A DNA stretch of 64,000 nt from Batillaria attramentaria (Eukaryota > Mollusca > Gastropoda > Batillariidae), in the NCBI GenBank assembly GCA_018292915.2, contig JACVVK020000213.1, forward strand, positions 970,001 through 1,034,000. Reading direction: 5' to 3'. Below, piece by piece: positions 63,330 through 64,000 of this stretch (position 1 is the stretch's first letter; each line of letters begins with the position of its first letter). The notes under the pieces were generated by a model, which worked only from the letters and a program-made list of their open reading frames with translations, was not told the DNA's origin and did not search any database. Both the position numbers and the translations under genes were made by a program.

Positions 63330-64000
63330 ATCATGCCTTTGCTGTAATTAATTTATTCCGGAGGATGTTTTAAGCTGTTTTCCTTGTTTGTTCCAACAAA
63401 AACGTCTCCCGCGTGTCAGGAAGCTTAGCCTCAGTGACCTCAGTACACATCATGATGGATATAATCATATAACATGTAATAGGAAGTAACCCATTCTTCA
63501 AGGCGTGACTAAGAATTCTTCCAAAGAAGATTTGTCTCCCCTGTGTGCTGTAACGCCAAGGCCGCACATGTATAATAACATGAATATTATGTTTCCAGGG
63601 TGGATCTTTGCCCGTACAGTCTGAAACCGGAATGTTTGTACAGCTGTTTGCTTCTTGTTGTTTTTTGTTTTGTTTTTTTTTTCGTCGGAAATGTTGGTCT
63701 GTTAAACCTCAAAATCATAAAACCAGCAGGAAAGTCACAGCGCACGCGACAAGGCGTTTCAGACGCTCGACGTTTCGCCGGCTTCTTTTTGCTCAGTTAT
63801 TATATTCGAGGTTTTGTGGGGTTGTAACTTTCTCAGTGTGTGTGTAAGTACTGTAGTACAGTGTCAGAAAACACCAAGCAGCTTCAATCATGATACGTGA
63901 GGCTGGATGACTGGCGTTTGAAAGAAAACAAACAACAACAGTAAAACAAGCAGACAAACGAACATCGACAACAACAACAACAACAACAAAACAGCAACAA
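63330..64000. other. Non-coding, no gene recognised
   Basis: Unique-looking sequence that ends in CAA-rich low complexity (63925-64000), like the start of the window. Confidence 0.4.

Overview
This window is eukaryotic nuclear DNA, most likely from a marine gastropod and plausibly a caenogastropod of the Littorina type. The grounds are split genes with good GT..AG introns, very dense (CA)n, (GA)n and CAA-type microsatellites, several tRNA-derived SINE families, RTE-like and CR1-like retrotransposons, Harbinger-like MITEs, and an immunoglobulin + C1q gene of the architecture reported from caenogastropods (QREPs). The species is inferred from gene content, not proven. Most coding sequence is in short exons, so the gene models below were built by joining exons by hand using reading phase.

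Left end (about 0.3-6.6 kb, minus strand): the first five coding exons of a type II membrane glycoside hydrolase family 31 enzyme (sucrase-isomaltase / maltase-glucoamylase type). It has a membrane anchor, a trefoil domain and the start of the GH31 N-terminal beta-sandwich. The catalytic part lies beyond the left edge. Its introns hold SINEs, a CTG/CTA trinucleotide tract and a tandem array rich in nuclear-receptor half-sites. From 6.6 to 18 kb I see only repeats, MITEs (one with a MADF-like remnant) and microsatellites.

Middle (18-41 kb): an immune/stress-flavoured cluster. Two paralogous plus-strand genes encode UBA-like + IAP-type RING proteins without BIR domains (coding 19842-20816 and 32057-32965). 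Between them, on the minus strand, is a complete four-exon gene for a secreted 302-residue protein: signal peptide, one Ig-like domain, coiled coil and C1q domain (28625 to 23547). Two plus-strand first exons (35345 and 39555) encode paralogous secreted proteins with a shared six-cysteine framework that I do not recognise. A long palindrome, a 108-bp hairpin and a 63-bp retroposon with a 13-bp target duplication lie between these two.

Right part (41-64 kb): a complete three-exon minus-strand gene for a 360-residue type II membrane protein resembling a glycosyltransferase (50569 to 47641). A full-length, intact RTE-like non-LTR retrotransposon (53098-56396) has a perfect 12-bp target duplication and sits in the relic of a Tc1-like transposon. 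Harbinger-like MITEs, SINE copies and microsatellites fill the rest. I see no rRNA, no genuine tRNA gene and no CRISPR array.

No operon-like cooperation is expected. The likely themes are digestion or membrane glycosidase activity (GH31), secreted pattern recognition (Ig-C1q), ubiquitin signalling (UBA-RING pair) and Golgi glycosylation. The most novel candidates are the six-cysteine secreted family, the trefoil that has lost one complete disulfide, and a splice donor that appears to have arisen inside a coding heptad repeat of the Ig-C1q gene.
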